Virus record (IMG/VR): IMGVR_UViG_3300035180_001778
Span: 62,001 to 126,000 of that record
DNA: 64,000 bases
Strand: one strand, 5' to 3'
DNA from: a virus
In this document: one piece after another, positions 8,037 through 15,342 of the stretch
Layout of the letters: every line of letters begins with the position of its first letter
How positions within the stretch are numbered: the stretch's first letter is position 1
Notes under the pieces: model-generated
What the model was told of the DNA's origin: nothing
Databases searched by the model: none
The model's input: only the letters and a program-made list of their open reading frames with translations
Position numbers and translations under genes: made by a program

Positions 8037-8756
8037 TCAGACTTCGACCGTCAGCTCGAAATTGAACTTGGGGTTCTCTTCTTTCCGCGCGTACCCGAAC
8101 GGGTTGCAGAGCACTCGGGTTTTCCCAAGCTGGTAGTCGAAGGACCCGTGGGTATGGCCGTGCATACAAATCGCAGGCTTCTTCGCGAGGATCAACTCCT
8201 CCATGTTGCAGACGAAGAACGAGTTGATCTCGGATCCCTTGTACTGCTCTGGAGTCGACCGCGGAGAAGGGAGATGATGGGTGACGACGATGTCCCCCTC
8301 TCGCACCTCCTTCTGGAAGAAGGCAAGGGTGGCTGCATTGTCCTGGTACACCCAGGACTCCAGCTCGGGGATGAGCTTGAAATCCCACATCTCATCCTTC
8401 GGGGCAATGGGGTCGTGACGAAACCACATCGTACCCCCAAGGAAGCGCTGCCCTCCGAGAACCACAGAGCTGTTGTCCAGCCAGTGGAAATTCTTGTGTC
8501 GGCCGGCGAAGTTGTGCAGCCGTTTGCGAAGCTCCCCACGAGTCATCCGGTAGTACTCGTGGTTTCCAGGGACGTAGACCACCTCCGTGTACTGGTGGCA
8601 GAGGAGACTCAGCGCCGGGATCAGCTCGGCTCCCACCGTAAGGTCTCCCGCCACAACGAGCACATCGCAACCATCGGGGAGGATGCTCTCCAGAAGAGAG
8701 CGTCCCGAGTCCCGTTGGAACTCGAAGTGAAGATCCGAGATGATGCCGACTTTCAT
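8037..8756 (-). CDS. Calcineurin-like metallophosphoesterase
   Basis: 239 aa with the full metal-ligand set of the superfamily: SDLHFEF (residues 7-13), AGDL, GNHEYY, THHLPS and a C-terminal HGHTHGSFDY. These bind two divalent metals and hydrolyse phosphomonoesters or diesters. The substrate (nucleic acid, nucleotide or phosphoprotein) cannot be told. The architecture is the compact single-domain form often seen in phages. It starts directly after the upstream gene stops, without an obvious promoter of its own. Confidence 0.88.
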   Translation of the reverse strand: MKVGIISDLHFEFQRDSGRSLLESILPDGCDVLVVAGDLTVGAELIPALSLLCHQYTEVVYVPGNHEYYRMTRGELRKRLHNFAGRHKNFHWLDNSSVVLGGQRFLGGTMWFRHDPIAPKDEMWDFKLIPELESWVYQDNAATLAFFQKEVREGDIVVTHHLPSPRSTPEQYKGSEINSFFVCNMEELILAKKPAICMHGHTHGSFDYQLGKTRVLCNPFGYARKEENPKFNFELTVEV

Positions 8757-8759
8757 GGG

Positions 8760-9029
8760 TCAGATATCGAAGACTGCGCCGGGTTCGTACGGGTCCCATC
8801 CCTTTGCAATGCCTTGCCGGATGGCATTGATAATGAGGGAGGGAGTCACACTCTCGATCACCATTGAGGTGCGGAGTATTTGTCCAGGCTTTTCCGTGTC
8901 AGCCTGGATCAAGATGAGCCGACCCCCCGCATGACGTTGGGGGTCGGTGTTGGTAGGGGTCTTCACCAGATAGCGATAGGCCCTACCCTCTACCTGAATA
9001 CGCCTGCTCTTCTTCTTGGGGAAGCTCAT
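8760..9029 (-). CDS. Small hypothetical protein, paralogue of its upstream neighbour
   Basis: 89 aa. It shares the layout of the 9033-9329 product: a basic start, VEGRAYRYLVK, a central strand pair with a lysine-rich turn, then VTPSLIINAI and a KGWDP end. The two genes are adjacent and look like a tandem duplication. No function recognised. It is a compact alpha/beta protein with no cysteine cluster. Confidence 0.65.
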   Translation of the reverse strand: MSFPKKKSRRIQVEGRAYRYLVKTPTNTDPQRHAGGRLILIQADTEKPGQILRTSMVIESVTPSLIINAIRQGIAKGWDPYEPGAVFDI

Positions 9030-9032
9030 GGG

Positions 9033-9329
9033 TCACTCGTCGATCGAGTCGCCAACGTAGAAGGCGATACCCCTGGCGCTGGGGTCCCAGCCTCGCTTCA
9101 GCGCCTTCGGGATCATCTCCGCAACCAGGCGAGGCGTGATGACCCTGTAGTAGGACAGGCGGCGAAAAAGAACCCGACCGGGTTTCGGCGTCACCTCCTG
9201 GACGATCAGGACCAGCTCTTTCTGGTCTCGCTCCTCAAAGCGATGGGAAATCTTCACGAGGTAGCGGTAAGACTTCCCATCGACCACGATAGGGCGGCTT
9301 CCTTTTCGAGGGATGCCCATCTCGATCAC
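9033..9329 (-). CDS. Small hypothetical protein, paralogue of its downstream neighbour
   Basis: 98 aa. VDGKSYRYLVK, VTPKPGR, ITPRLVAEMIPKAL and RGWDPS mirror the 8760-9029 product. The GTG at 9329 overlaps the clpX stop as GTGA. An ATG three codons later (MGIPRKGSRP) is the alternative start. Similar small proteins with a V.G..YRY strand and a GW.P C-terminus occur as uncharacterised genes in bacteria, as far as I recall. The role is unknown. Confidence 0.65.
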   Translation of the reverse strand: MIEMGIPRKGSRPIVVDGKSYRYLVKISHRFEERDQKELVLIVQEVTPKPGRVLFRRLSYYRVITPRLVAEMIPKALKRGWDPSARGIAFYVGDSIDE

Positions 9330-10576
9330 CCCACCGCTTCTGCCGGGACATCCCGGCGGAGGATGACAGCTTGACCCTTCCCCATGGCCGCTTCCTCCGT
9401 GATCCGGATCGAGACGATCGTGGGGTCGCTCGGCGAGATGTAGGCGTACGGAGCCAGGATGCTCTCGACGACGGACCGAAGCCCGCGGGCTCCCGTCGGC
9501 CGCTTCTTGGCCTCCTTGGCGATGTGCCGGAGGGCAGCATCATCGAACTGGAGATCGATGCGGTCCATGTGGAAGAGGGCCTTGACCTGCTTGATGATGG
9601 CGTTGCGGGGCTCCGTGAGGATCTTCAACATCTCCTCTTCCGTCAGCTCGATCACCGTCGTGAGCACCGGGACGCGCCCCATCAGCTCGGGGATGATCCC
9701 GAAGCTGAGAATGTCGTCTTCCTTCACCTCCAGGTAGGTCTCCGTCTTGGAGAGCTTCTTCTTGTCCTCCGCTCCGAATCCAAGGCTCGACTTGTGGTTC
9801 ACCCGCTGCGAGATGATGTCCTCGATTCCGGCGAAGGACCCGGCGCAGATGAAGAGCACGTTGGTGGTGTCGAACGGGTCCGATTCCCCACCTGACGTGA
9901 CCATCTTGCCCTGCCCGCGGGGCACGTTGATCTTGTTCCCTTCGAGGAGCTTGAGGAGGCTCTGCTGAACGCCTTCCCCCGTGACGTCGCGATAGCCGGT
10001 CGACCCGCGGCCCGACTTCCTCGCCAGCTTGTCGAACTCGTCGATGAAAATGATCCCCCACTGAGCACGCTCGATGTCCCCGTTGGCATCCGCGATGAGC
10101 CCCTGAATCAAGCTCTCGACGTCATCCCCGACGTAGCCCGCTTGCGTCAGCTTGGTCGCGTCCGCGTTGAACATGGGCACGCCCAACATCCGGGCGAGGG
10201 TTCGAGCGATCTCGGTCTTGCCGCAACCGCTCGGGCCGATGACCATCATGTTGCTCTTCTGGATCTCGACCCCAAGATCCAGGTTTTGACGGACGGCATC
10301 CCGCCGCTTGTAGTGGTTGTAGACGGCCACCGCCATGTCCACCTTCGCCCGTTCCTGCCCGATGACGTACTGATCCAGGAAGGCCCGGATTTCCATGGGC
10401 TTGCGAAGGACTTCCTTCTTGTCGGCGTTCTTCTTCAGCTCCGCTTCGCCGAAGGCTCGACCGATCTGCCCCACACACTTGTCACAGATGAGGGCGCCCC
10501 CCTCAACCCCCGCGAGGGCTTTCACCTCATTGCGGGGTTTTCCACAGAACGAGCACTTGGCGATGTTTTGGGCCAT
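9326..10576 (-). CDS. clpX: ClpX-like AAA+ unfoldase
   Basis: 416 aa, full-length for ClpX. It has a zinc-binding N-domain with Cys 8, 11, 31 and 34, Walker A GPSGCGKTE (about 114-122), pore loop GYVG (147-150), Walker B IIFIDEFDK and sensor/arginine motifs near GARGLRSVVE. ClpX unfolds tagged proteins and feeds them to ClpP. Here the ClpP-docking loop reads LGF (SSLGFGAE), a permitted variant of IGF. The RKH substrate loop is absent, replaced by a GQGKMVTSGG segment. No clpP is in the window, so it may recruit host ClpP with altered substrate choice. The ATG has GGTGTA exactly 16 nt upstream. Confidence 0.93.
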   Translation of the reverse strand: MAQNIAKCSFCGKPRNEVKALAGVEGGALICDKCVGQIGRAFGEAELKKNADKKEVLRKPMEIRAFLDQYVIGQERAKVDMAVAVYNHYKRRDAVRQNLDLGVEIQKSNMMVIGPSGCGKTEIARTLARMLGVPMFNADATKLTQAGYVGDDVESLIQGLIADANGDIERAQWGIIFIDEFDKLARKSGRGSTGYRDVTGEGVQQSLLKLLEGNKINVPRGQGKMVTSGGESDPFDTTNVLFICAGSFAGIEDIISQRVNHKSSLGFGAEDKKKLSKTETYLEVKEDDILSFGIIPELMGRVPVLTTVIELTEEEMLKILTEPRNAIIKQVKALFHMDRIDLQFDDAALRHIAKEAKKRPTGARGLRSVVESILAPYAYISPSDPTIVSIRITEEAAMGKGQAVILRRDVPAEAVG

Positions 10577-10586
10577 GTTGATCTAG

Positions 10587-10592
10587 TACACC
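10587..10592 (-). promoter_or_regulatory. TGTA start-site motif
   Basis: GGTGTA, 16 nt upstream of the clpX ATG at 10576, in a true intergenic gap. Confidence 0.5.
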
Positions 10593-10624
10593 ACAAAAGC
10601 CCAAAATGCCGAATCATTTTGGGG

Positions 10625-10957
10625 TCAGTCGACGTACTTCCGGTTCGCGATCATGTCCGCGAGCAGCGGGCCCATGGCGTCGTCAAAGAAGACCCGGACG
10701 ACGCCTTTGTAAACGGCACGCTTCACCGCTTCCTCTGTGACCTGGACTCCGTCCATCTCGACACTCTTCTCGGCTTCTGCAAGAGCAGCTCGGAAGAAGT
10801 CCGAAATTGCCTGTCCCTGTTTGATGTACTCTCGAAGGTAGGCCTCGATTTCCTTCTTCACAGACTTACCGTCGTGTTTCTGGTCCAACACGTTGTCGAT
10901 CACCCAGTCGACAGCCGAGGTAGGGTCAGACGCGCGACGATCGTAGGAGTAGCTCAT
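10625..10957 (-). CDS. Hypothetical helical protein, 110 aa
   Basis: Almost entirely predicted helix (DWVIDNVLDQKHDGKSVKKE, then DFFRAALAEAEKSVEMDG). No cysteines or catalytic motif, and no family recognised. Its ATG overlaps the stop of the upstream zinc-finger ORF by four bases, which fixes both gene ends. Confidence 0.65.
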   Translation of the reverse strand: MSYSYDRRASDPTSAVDWVIDNVLDQKHDGKSVKKEIEAYLREYIKQGQAISDFFRAALAEAEKSVEMDGVQVTEEAVKRAVYKGVVRVFFDDAMGPLLADMIANRKYVD

Positions 10958-11184
10958 GCCGGGATCTCCGCGTTTTTCTTGATCAGAGCCCGCTGAACGG
11001 ACTCACAAGACCTGCAACGACGCTGTACACCATAGGGTAGGCCATCGTACCGTCGATACTCCGAGCACTTTTTCGGTGTCTTACATTTACTGCAAGCCTT
11101 CACAGCACTCGGGTCGTACACCCCAAGCCATTTGGTACGCGTACGAGCATGGTGCGCTTGAGCTTCGGCCCGTTCACGTACCAC
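10954..11184 (-). CDS. Zinc-finger C-terminal part of a GIY-YIG endonuclease (frame-split)
   Basis: The frame encodes HARTRTKWLGVYDPSAVKAC and then two CxxC pairs (CSKC and CRSC, about 25 residues apart), a treble-clef or zinc-ribbon-like DNA-binding end typical of phage homing-type endonucleases. The nominal GTG start at 11184 lies inside the coding frame of the GIY-YIG ORF. The coding-like frame continues upstream to about 11220 without a start. A single -1 shift at the GGG at 11220-11222 joins it to the GIY-YIG catalytic part. The stop is coupled to the next gene by ATGA. Confidence 0.6.
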   Translation of the reverse strand: MVRERAEAQAHHARTRTKWLGVYDPSAVKACSKCKTPKKCSEYRRYDGLPYGVQRRCRSCESVQRALIKKNAEIPA

Positions 11185-11585
11185 AGTCTGAATTGGATCT
11201 TGTGCTCCAACTTTGTTGAGGGTTGGTATTTGGCGATTGCGTCCATTTCGTACTTCCTGGCATCCCCATCACTCGCTACCAACCAAACCTTCAAAAGAAG
11301 GCCTTGCTCTCGCACAGCTTGACCAATTCTCCGATCATGCTTGCATGTGGTTTGATTCGGTTCCCGGCGGTATTGCAGAATTCGACGCCAAACCCCAACC
11401 CCATTTGAATGTACCGCACACCCCGACCCAATGTAGCTAGGGCTTCCCGTTTTGGGATCGTAAAAACAGTAGACGCCGATACCTTCGGGTATCGATTTGC
11501 GTCCAAAATCAATCGCCCACATGTTCAACCCTTCTGCGTCAGGCGTGGTCAACATGAGATCGGTTACAGGTAGTGCAGGAAGCAT
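11100..11585 (-). CDS. GIY-YIG endonuclease, catalytic part (frame-split)
   Basis: The start MLPALPVTDLMLTTPD follows directly after the stop of the nitrilase-like gene. The catalytic layout is visible: GVYCFYDPKTGSPSYIGSG (GIY...YIG equivalent, with GVY and YIG), a downstream RR.L basic patch and YEMDAIAKYQP with the conserved glutamate. These enzymes cleave DNA and are often mobile. The last 40 codons, after about 11220, lose coding character while the -1 frame gains it, so the natural protein probably continues into the 10954-11184 frame, giving about 210 aa. Confidence 0.7.
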   Translation of the reverse strand: MLPALPVTDLMLTTPDAEGLNMWAIDFGRKSIPEGIGVYCFYDPKTGSPSYIGSGCAVHSNGVGVWRRILQYRREPNQTTCKHDRRIGQAVREQGLLLKVWLVASDGDARKYEMDAIAKYQPSTKLEHKIQFRLWYVNGPKLKRTMLVRVPNGLGCTTRVL

Positions 11586-11587
11586 CT

Positions 11588-12361
11588 TCAGGTAGGAATA
11601 TCGCAGTAAACAACGCAGTCCTGGAGCCAGTGCCCCTTGAGGCCGTCGCAGTGGACCTTCCCCGAGGGCTCGATGACGCAGATGCCGCCCTCGCCGAAGT
11701 CGTTCGGGACCTCTTTGCCGTAACGGTTCGCGACGATGAGCCAGGTGTTGTTGTCCTTCGCGAAGTCCCACCACGTCGTTGAAGGGAAGCCCCCGTTGCC
11801 CCAGTTGGCCGAGAAGCACACGACGTCAGCATCCCCCGATTCGTAGAAGTCGGTCCACTTGTCGTCCTTCTTGTTTCGGACGTCTCGGCAGATGAGAAGC
11901 CCGACCCGAAGCGTGGTGGAAGGCTCTCCAATCCCTGCCTCGAACTTCGCTCGGATGACGGGTGGATTCCCCTTCCCCTCGTGCGCCCAGAGGATGTCGT
12001 TCCCCCACAGGTTGACCTTGCGATAGGACTCGAAGTAGCCCGTGGGGTCGATGTAGACCTGGCTGTTGTAGAGCTTGTTGGTGCCCACCTCGCGCTCGAC
12101 CATTCCCCAGACGAGGTGGACGTTGTAGGCGGACGCGAGCGCGTGCATCGCCTTCATCGTCAGGCTGTTGAGGGATATCTCCTCAGCCACGGGGATGGCA
12201 TCCTCCTCGCCCATGAAGCTGTACCCCGTGGTGACCAGCTCCGGGAGAACGATGAGCCGGGCCCCGTTCTCCGCCGCGTGGAGAACGAGCCTGGCGACTT
12301 TGCGGAGATTTCCGAGCTTGTCCCCATACGTGGGGGCGAATTGAACAGCGGCGACCTTCAT
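11588..12361 (-). CDS. Carbon-nitrogen hydrolase (nitrilase superfamily)
   Basis: 257 aa starting MKVAAVQFAPTYGDKLGN. The catalytic triad of the superfamily is present: Glu41 in LPELVTTGYS, Lys115 in YRKVNLWG and Cys158 in LLICRDVR. Family members hydrolyse amides or nitriles, and the closest-looking groups are N-carbamoylputrescine amidase and omega-amidase types. The substrate cannot be assigned. A longer ORF extends upstream, but this ATG is the natural start for the fold and the extension overlaps the RNA-ligase gene. No polyamine or NAD genes are adjacent, so the metabolic role is open. Confidence 0.85.
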   Translation of the reverse strand: MKVAAVQFAPTYGDKLGNLRKVARLVLHAAENGARLIVLPELVTTGYSFMGEEDAIPVAEEISLNSLTMKAMHALASAYNVHLVWGMVEREVGTNKLYNSQVYIDPTGYFESYRKVNLWGNDILWAHEGKGNPPVIRAKFEAGIGEPSTTLRVGLLICRDVRNKKDDKWTDFYESGDADVVCFSANWGNGGFPSTTWWDFAKDNNTWLIVANRYGKEVPNDFGEGGICVIEPSGKVHCDGLKGHWLQDCVVYCDIPT

Positions 12362-12390
12362 ACCAGAGGCCCCGATATGAGAAGAAACCG

Positions 12391-12956
12391 CTACTCTGCC
12401 TGAGCCCCTTTGGGGGACTCGTCGTTCTTGAGGGTCACCTTGAAAAGGGACGAGGAAGCCGTGTGGAAGATGACCACGCCTTCGGGGTCCATGTAGCCAG
12501 GAGCTGCCTGGCTCCCCTTCTCGCGAAGAAGGGTCAGAGCGTTCTCCGTGACGACTCGGATGTCCGTGCCGCGCCCGAGAACGGGAACGACGTGGCAGCA
12601 CTTCGGGCGAACCGCATCGTCACCCCAGATCGCGGTGTTGAAGAGGGAGAAGCGCTTCTCCTTGAGACCGTAGCCTCGACCGAGACCCGAGCCCCACCAC
12701 TCTCCGTTGTGACGCCCGGGGCCGAGCTTGAGGACCTCTTCCCGGTTCTCCTCGATCCAGCGGGCGAAGCCCTTGTAGTCGTCCTTGTAGGAGATGTACT
12801 TCGTGCGGGAGTTGACCCGGTAGGTCTGGAAGTCGTCGGCGATGGTGATCCCGACGTTGGCCCCGTCGAGCTTCTCCGTGGCGACACACTCGCGGTTCAA
12901 CCGGCTGATTTTTGGAAGGGATCGAAAGCGGTCTGGAGAAGTTCTTGAGCGTCCAT
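12391..12956 (-). CDS. RNA ligase (Rnl2-like), apparent frameshift near the N-terminus
   Basis: The nucleotidyltransferase motifs are clear: motif I TEKLDGANVG with the adenylated lysine, NGEWWGSGLGRGYGLKEKRF (motif III region), PEGVVIF (motif IV) and FKVTLKND (motif V). This fits the short Rnl2/T4-gp-like RNA ligases that seal nicks in RNA. The main frame has no start before motif I. ATG 12956 (MDAQELLQTAFDPFQK), with GGTGTA 16 nt upstream, is in the other frame and joins it after a -1 shift at the T5 run 12909-12913, giving the family-typical K-ISRLNRE lead-in. Total about 189 aa. Confidence 0.78.
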
Positions 12957-12965
12957 GTGGACTCT

Positions 12966-13355
12966 TTACACCGAGAACTGGTCCTCCCAGCTCTTGATCT
13001 TGGTCCCGCGGTACATGCGCTGGTTCCCCGGCTTGGGTTCCGCGTGCATCGTCAGCGTGTTCATGGGTCCCGAGCGGCCCCCAGGGAGCTTCACCACGTA
13101 GGTCTTCCCCTGGCACTCGATGACGCCCCGACCGCCCGCCAAGAGCGCACCGAAGACCGCTCGGGGCGTCCCGAGGTCGGCCCGGAACCGGATGAACGTA
13201 GAGGTTCCGACGCTCATCGTGTCGAGGCTTTCCAACCTCCGGAAGAGCACCTGTGCTGTCTTGGAGGCCATCATCACCGCTTTTGCCACGTCATGCGACG
13301 TCTCATAGCGCGTGGACTGAACTGCGAAGTATGTCGAGAGGTCGATATCATCCAT
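12966..13355 (-). CDS. Hypothetical protein, 129 aa
   Basis: The start MDDIDLSTYFAVQS overlaps the stop of the metalloprotease-like gene by eight bases. The protein has a helical N-half, then GVIECQGKTYVVKLPGGRSG, which reads like a small beta domain, and ends KIKSWEDQFSV. No family recognised. The final codons of this gene contain the GGTGTAA that serves the ligase start. Confidence 0.6.
   Translation of the reverse strand: MDDIDLSTYFAVQSTRYETSHDVAKAVMMASKTAQVLFRRLESLDTMSVGTSTFIRFRADLGTPRAVFGALLAGGRGVIECQGKTYVVKLPGGRSGPMNTLTMHAEPKPGNQRMYRGTKIKSWEDQFSV
12967..12972 (-). promoter_or_regulatory. TGTA start-site motif
   Basis: GGTGTA, 16 nt upstream of ATG 12956 (RNA ligase); overlaps the stop of the preceding gene. 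Confidence 0.5.
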
Positions 13356-14619
13356 TGAGGATCGCTTCAATCAAAGGGATTTGAACTTTGGGCAGCTTGC
13401 CCAGTGCGTAGTAAGACACCATCTCACAGAAGTTTTCGTCGGGGTCCGTTGCGGCGTATTGCGTCACAAACCCCTTGAATTCTTCCGGGGGGACAACTTG
13501 AATGTTGTTGACCCGACACCAAGCATCAATCTTCATCGAGAGCAAGGACTTGGGGTCGTCTGCGATGGCCAGATTCACCTTCGACTTCATGAAGTCGACA
13601 CCCGTGACGACCAAGTTCTCCCCCTTGAACACCAATTTATCCCCTGCGTTGGGGTAAAGGGCCAAGGGGATCTGAATGTCATTTTGGTGGTTCTGAACTG
13701 TCCGAAAAAGGTTCCGGATCTCAGCCTTTTTCGAGGCTAGGAACTTGTGAATGAGCCGGTGCGTCAGCTCGTGACAGACGGTCTGAACCGTATCCCACCC
13801 AGGCCGAATATTGGCCCTGACGAACATCTCGTCATTCTTGATGAGATAGAACGCCATGATGCGAGAGCTTTGGCTGATGGTCTTCGTGACCAGTATGTCC
13901 CCGTAGCACACCTTTGCAAGTCCGATCTCACGGAGAGCCCGCTCAGCTTTGGCGACGACCTCTTTGTTGGTGGCCATCACCTTCTCGTCGAAGTTGCCTG
14001 TGTTGACCAGCGTGAAACTACCCACAGGGATCCGGGTAGTCGCTGCGACATCAGGGTCACTGTGAAGCTTCGCCGTGGCAAGGACTTTCTCCCCAAGTAC
14101 CACTTGAGCGTTTAGAAGGTCCATCACCTCAACATAGGCATCGAGGTACTCGATCCACGCCGCCCACCCGAACTTGTAATCGCTCTTGAGACGAACCGTT
14201 GTACGGGTCTTATCCCAGAATCGAGTGGCTGCTTCTACCCCCTTTGAAAGGGCAGGGAGGATTGCGTACTGTTGTAGGAGAGAGAAGAAGAGAGAGGTCG
14301 CCAAAGGCTTGGCTCTCTTGTACCAATTCCCCATGCCCATCGTAGACACGATGTCTCGGATGCCTTTAGCGTAAGGCTCCAGATTGGGGGGCATGGGGGC
14401 TCTGTATCTGTCTCGGTCCTCGTTGAGGGGCAACTTGTCAAGCGCCTCCCGCAACAAGGTCGAAGACGTCATGGCAAAGTCTCCGTTTTCAGCGAATAGA
14501 GAGACCCATTTTTTGAACTGAGCCAGGAGTTCAACCGGATCGCCAATGGCGTCAGCCATGAATCGACGGTAAACCCTACGGGCGATGTTCGTAGCGTTGG
14601 ACGCGAAGTCGGGGGTCAT
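13348..14619 (-). CDS. HExxH metallopeptidase-like protein with N-terminal RVYRRF tag
   Basis: 423 aa. The N-terminus includes ATNIARRVYRRFMADA, another copy of the tag seen at 5052-7480. Around residue 280 is VCHELTHRLIHKF, an HExxH zinc-binding motif, and near residue 405 is ENFCEMVSYYA, whose glutamate could be the third zinc ligand. This suggests a zinc metallopeptidase, but no named family is evident. The tag argues for ATG 14619, which overlaps the DHFR end by 44 bases. ATG 14559 would avoid the overlap but lose the tag. A prohead or virion peptidase is a possibility only. Confidence 0.65.
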   Translation of the reverse strand: MTPDFASNATNIARRVYRRFMADAIGDPVELLAQFKKWVSLFAENGDFAMTSSTLLREALDKLPLNEDRDRYRAPMPPNLEPYAKGIRDIVSTMGMGNWYKRAKPLATSLFFSLLQQYAILPALSKGVEAATRFWDKTRTTVRLKSDYKFGWAAWIEYLDAYVEVMDLLNAQVVLGEKVLATAKLHSDPDVAATTRIPVGSFTLVNTGNFDEKVMATNKEVVAKAERALREIGLAKVCYGDILVTKTISQSSRIMAFYLIKNDEMFVRANIRPGWDTVQTVCHELTHRLIHKFLASKKAEIRNLFRTVQNHQNDIQIPLALYPNAGDKLVFKGENLVVTGVDFMKSKVNLAIADDPKSLLSMKIDAWCRVNNIQVVPPEEFKGFVTQYAATDPDENFCEMVSYYALGKLPKVQIPLIEAILNG

Positions 14620-15187
14620 CGGTGAGGGCACTCTCTCTCACCATCTCCCAGTCCGAAAGAAGATCAGTGGGAAATCGGGTCACAGAAGCGCCGGGCGGGA
14701 TGTCCACAGGAGGGACGATCGTGAGATCGATGAAGTCCACCCGACGTCCCTCCAGTGCCAGCCGGTAGATATGTGCTCCCCCGGCGATCCAGATCGCGTG
14801 GGTGTCTGCGATGTTCTCCGCCGTCAGGATGGCCGACTCCAGGCTCTCGCAGACAAGATCAGGTTGTACTTTGTCCGCCCTCATGTCGCCACGGCTCACG
14901 ACGAAGTGCGTCCTTCCATGGAGCAGCCCCGGGAGAGACCGGAAGGTCTTGCTCCCCATGACGAGGACGCCACCCATGGTGACCTGCTTGAACCGTCGGA
15001 AATCTGCCGGGTACTTCCAGGGCATCTTCCCGTCGATGCCAATGACTCCGCTGGGGTCCATGGCTGCGATCAGCGCCACAGCAATCGAGCTATCTTCCAC
15101 CTGATCCTCTCCTTCAGCCAGGACTGTGTTTGAGGGTACGGGCATCGAGTGCGCCCACGCGAGGAATACTTCGTCGTACGTGCTCAT
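14576..15187 (-). CDS. Dihydrofolate reductase
   Basis: 203 aa. The DHFR core runs from SSIAVALIAAMDPSGVIG through GKMPWKYPADFRRFKQVTMG, VLVMGSKTFRSLPGLL, RTHFVVSR and IWIAGGAHIYRLAL. It reduces dihydrofolate to tetrahydrofolate with NADPH and pairs with the thymidylate synthase at 19690-20817, which consumes methylene-tetrahydrofolate. There are about 35 extra N-terminal residues before the usual start (MSTYDEVFLAWAHSMP). The ATG overlaps the previous stop as ATGA, supporting the extension. Confidence 0.9.
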   Translation of the reverse strand: MSTYDEVFLAWAHSMPVPSNTVLAEGEDQVEDSSIAVALIAAMDPSGVIGIDGKMPWKYPADFRRFKQVTMGGVLVMGSKTFRSLPGLLHGRTHFVVSRGDMRADKVQPDLVCESLESAILTAENIADTHAIWIAGGAHIYRLALEGRRVDFIDLTIVPPVDIPPGASVTRFPTDLLSDWEMVRESALTDDPRLRVQRYEHRP

Positions 15188-15342
15188 ACGAGGAACCCCA
15201 GGACTTCGGCTTGCCCAACGGCTCGCGCGCGACGTTTTCCAGCTCGCTCTTCCCGAAGACGACCCGCTCGAAGTCTTCGTCTCCGGTAGCGACGAAACCG
15301 ATCCATGAGACACTGCTCGGGTCGTCCGCTATACGTTTTCAC
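15184..15342 (-). CDS. Small ORF, probably frame-disrupted
   Basis: The GTG at 15342 overlaps the upstream stop (GTGA) and the TGA at 15184 overlaps the DHFR start (ATGA), so a gene clearly occupies this slot. The single open frame between them is arginine-rich and has poor codon third positions. In the middle another frame (FVATGDEDFERVVFGKSE) has strong coding character. That frame could rejoin the terminal FLV stop by a -1 shift at the run 15196-15199. The protein sequence is therefore uncertain. Confidence 0.4.
   Translation of the reverse strand: MKTYSGRPEQCLMDRFRRYRRRRLRAGRLREERAGKRRARAVGQAEVLGFLV

Noticed and set aside
15184-15342. Readthrough of the TGA at 15339
   Set aside because: The GTGA overlap gives a normal reinitiation signal, and a lost base explains the mixed frames better than stop suppression.
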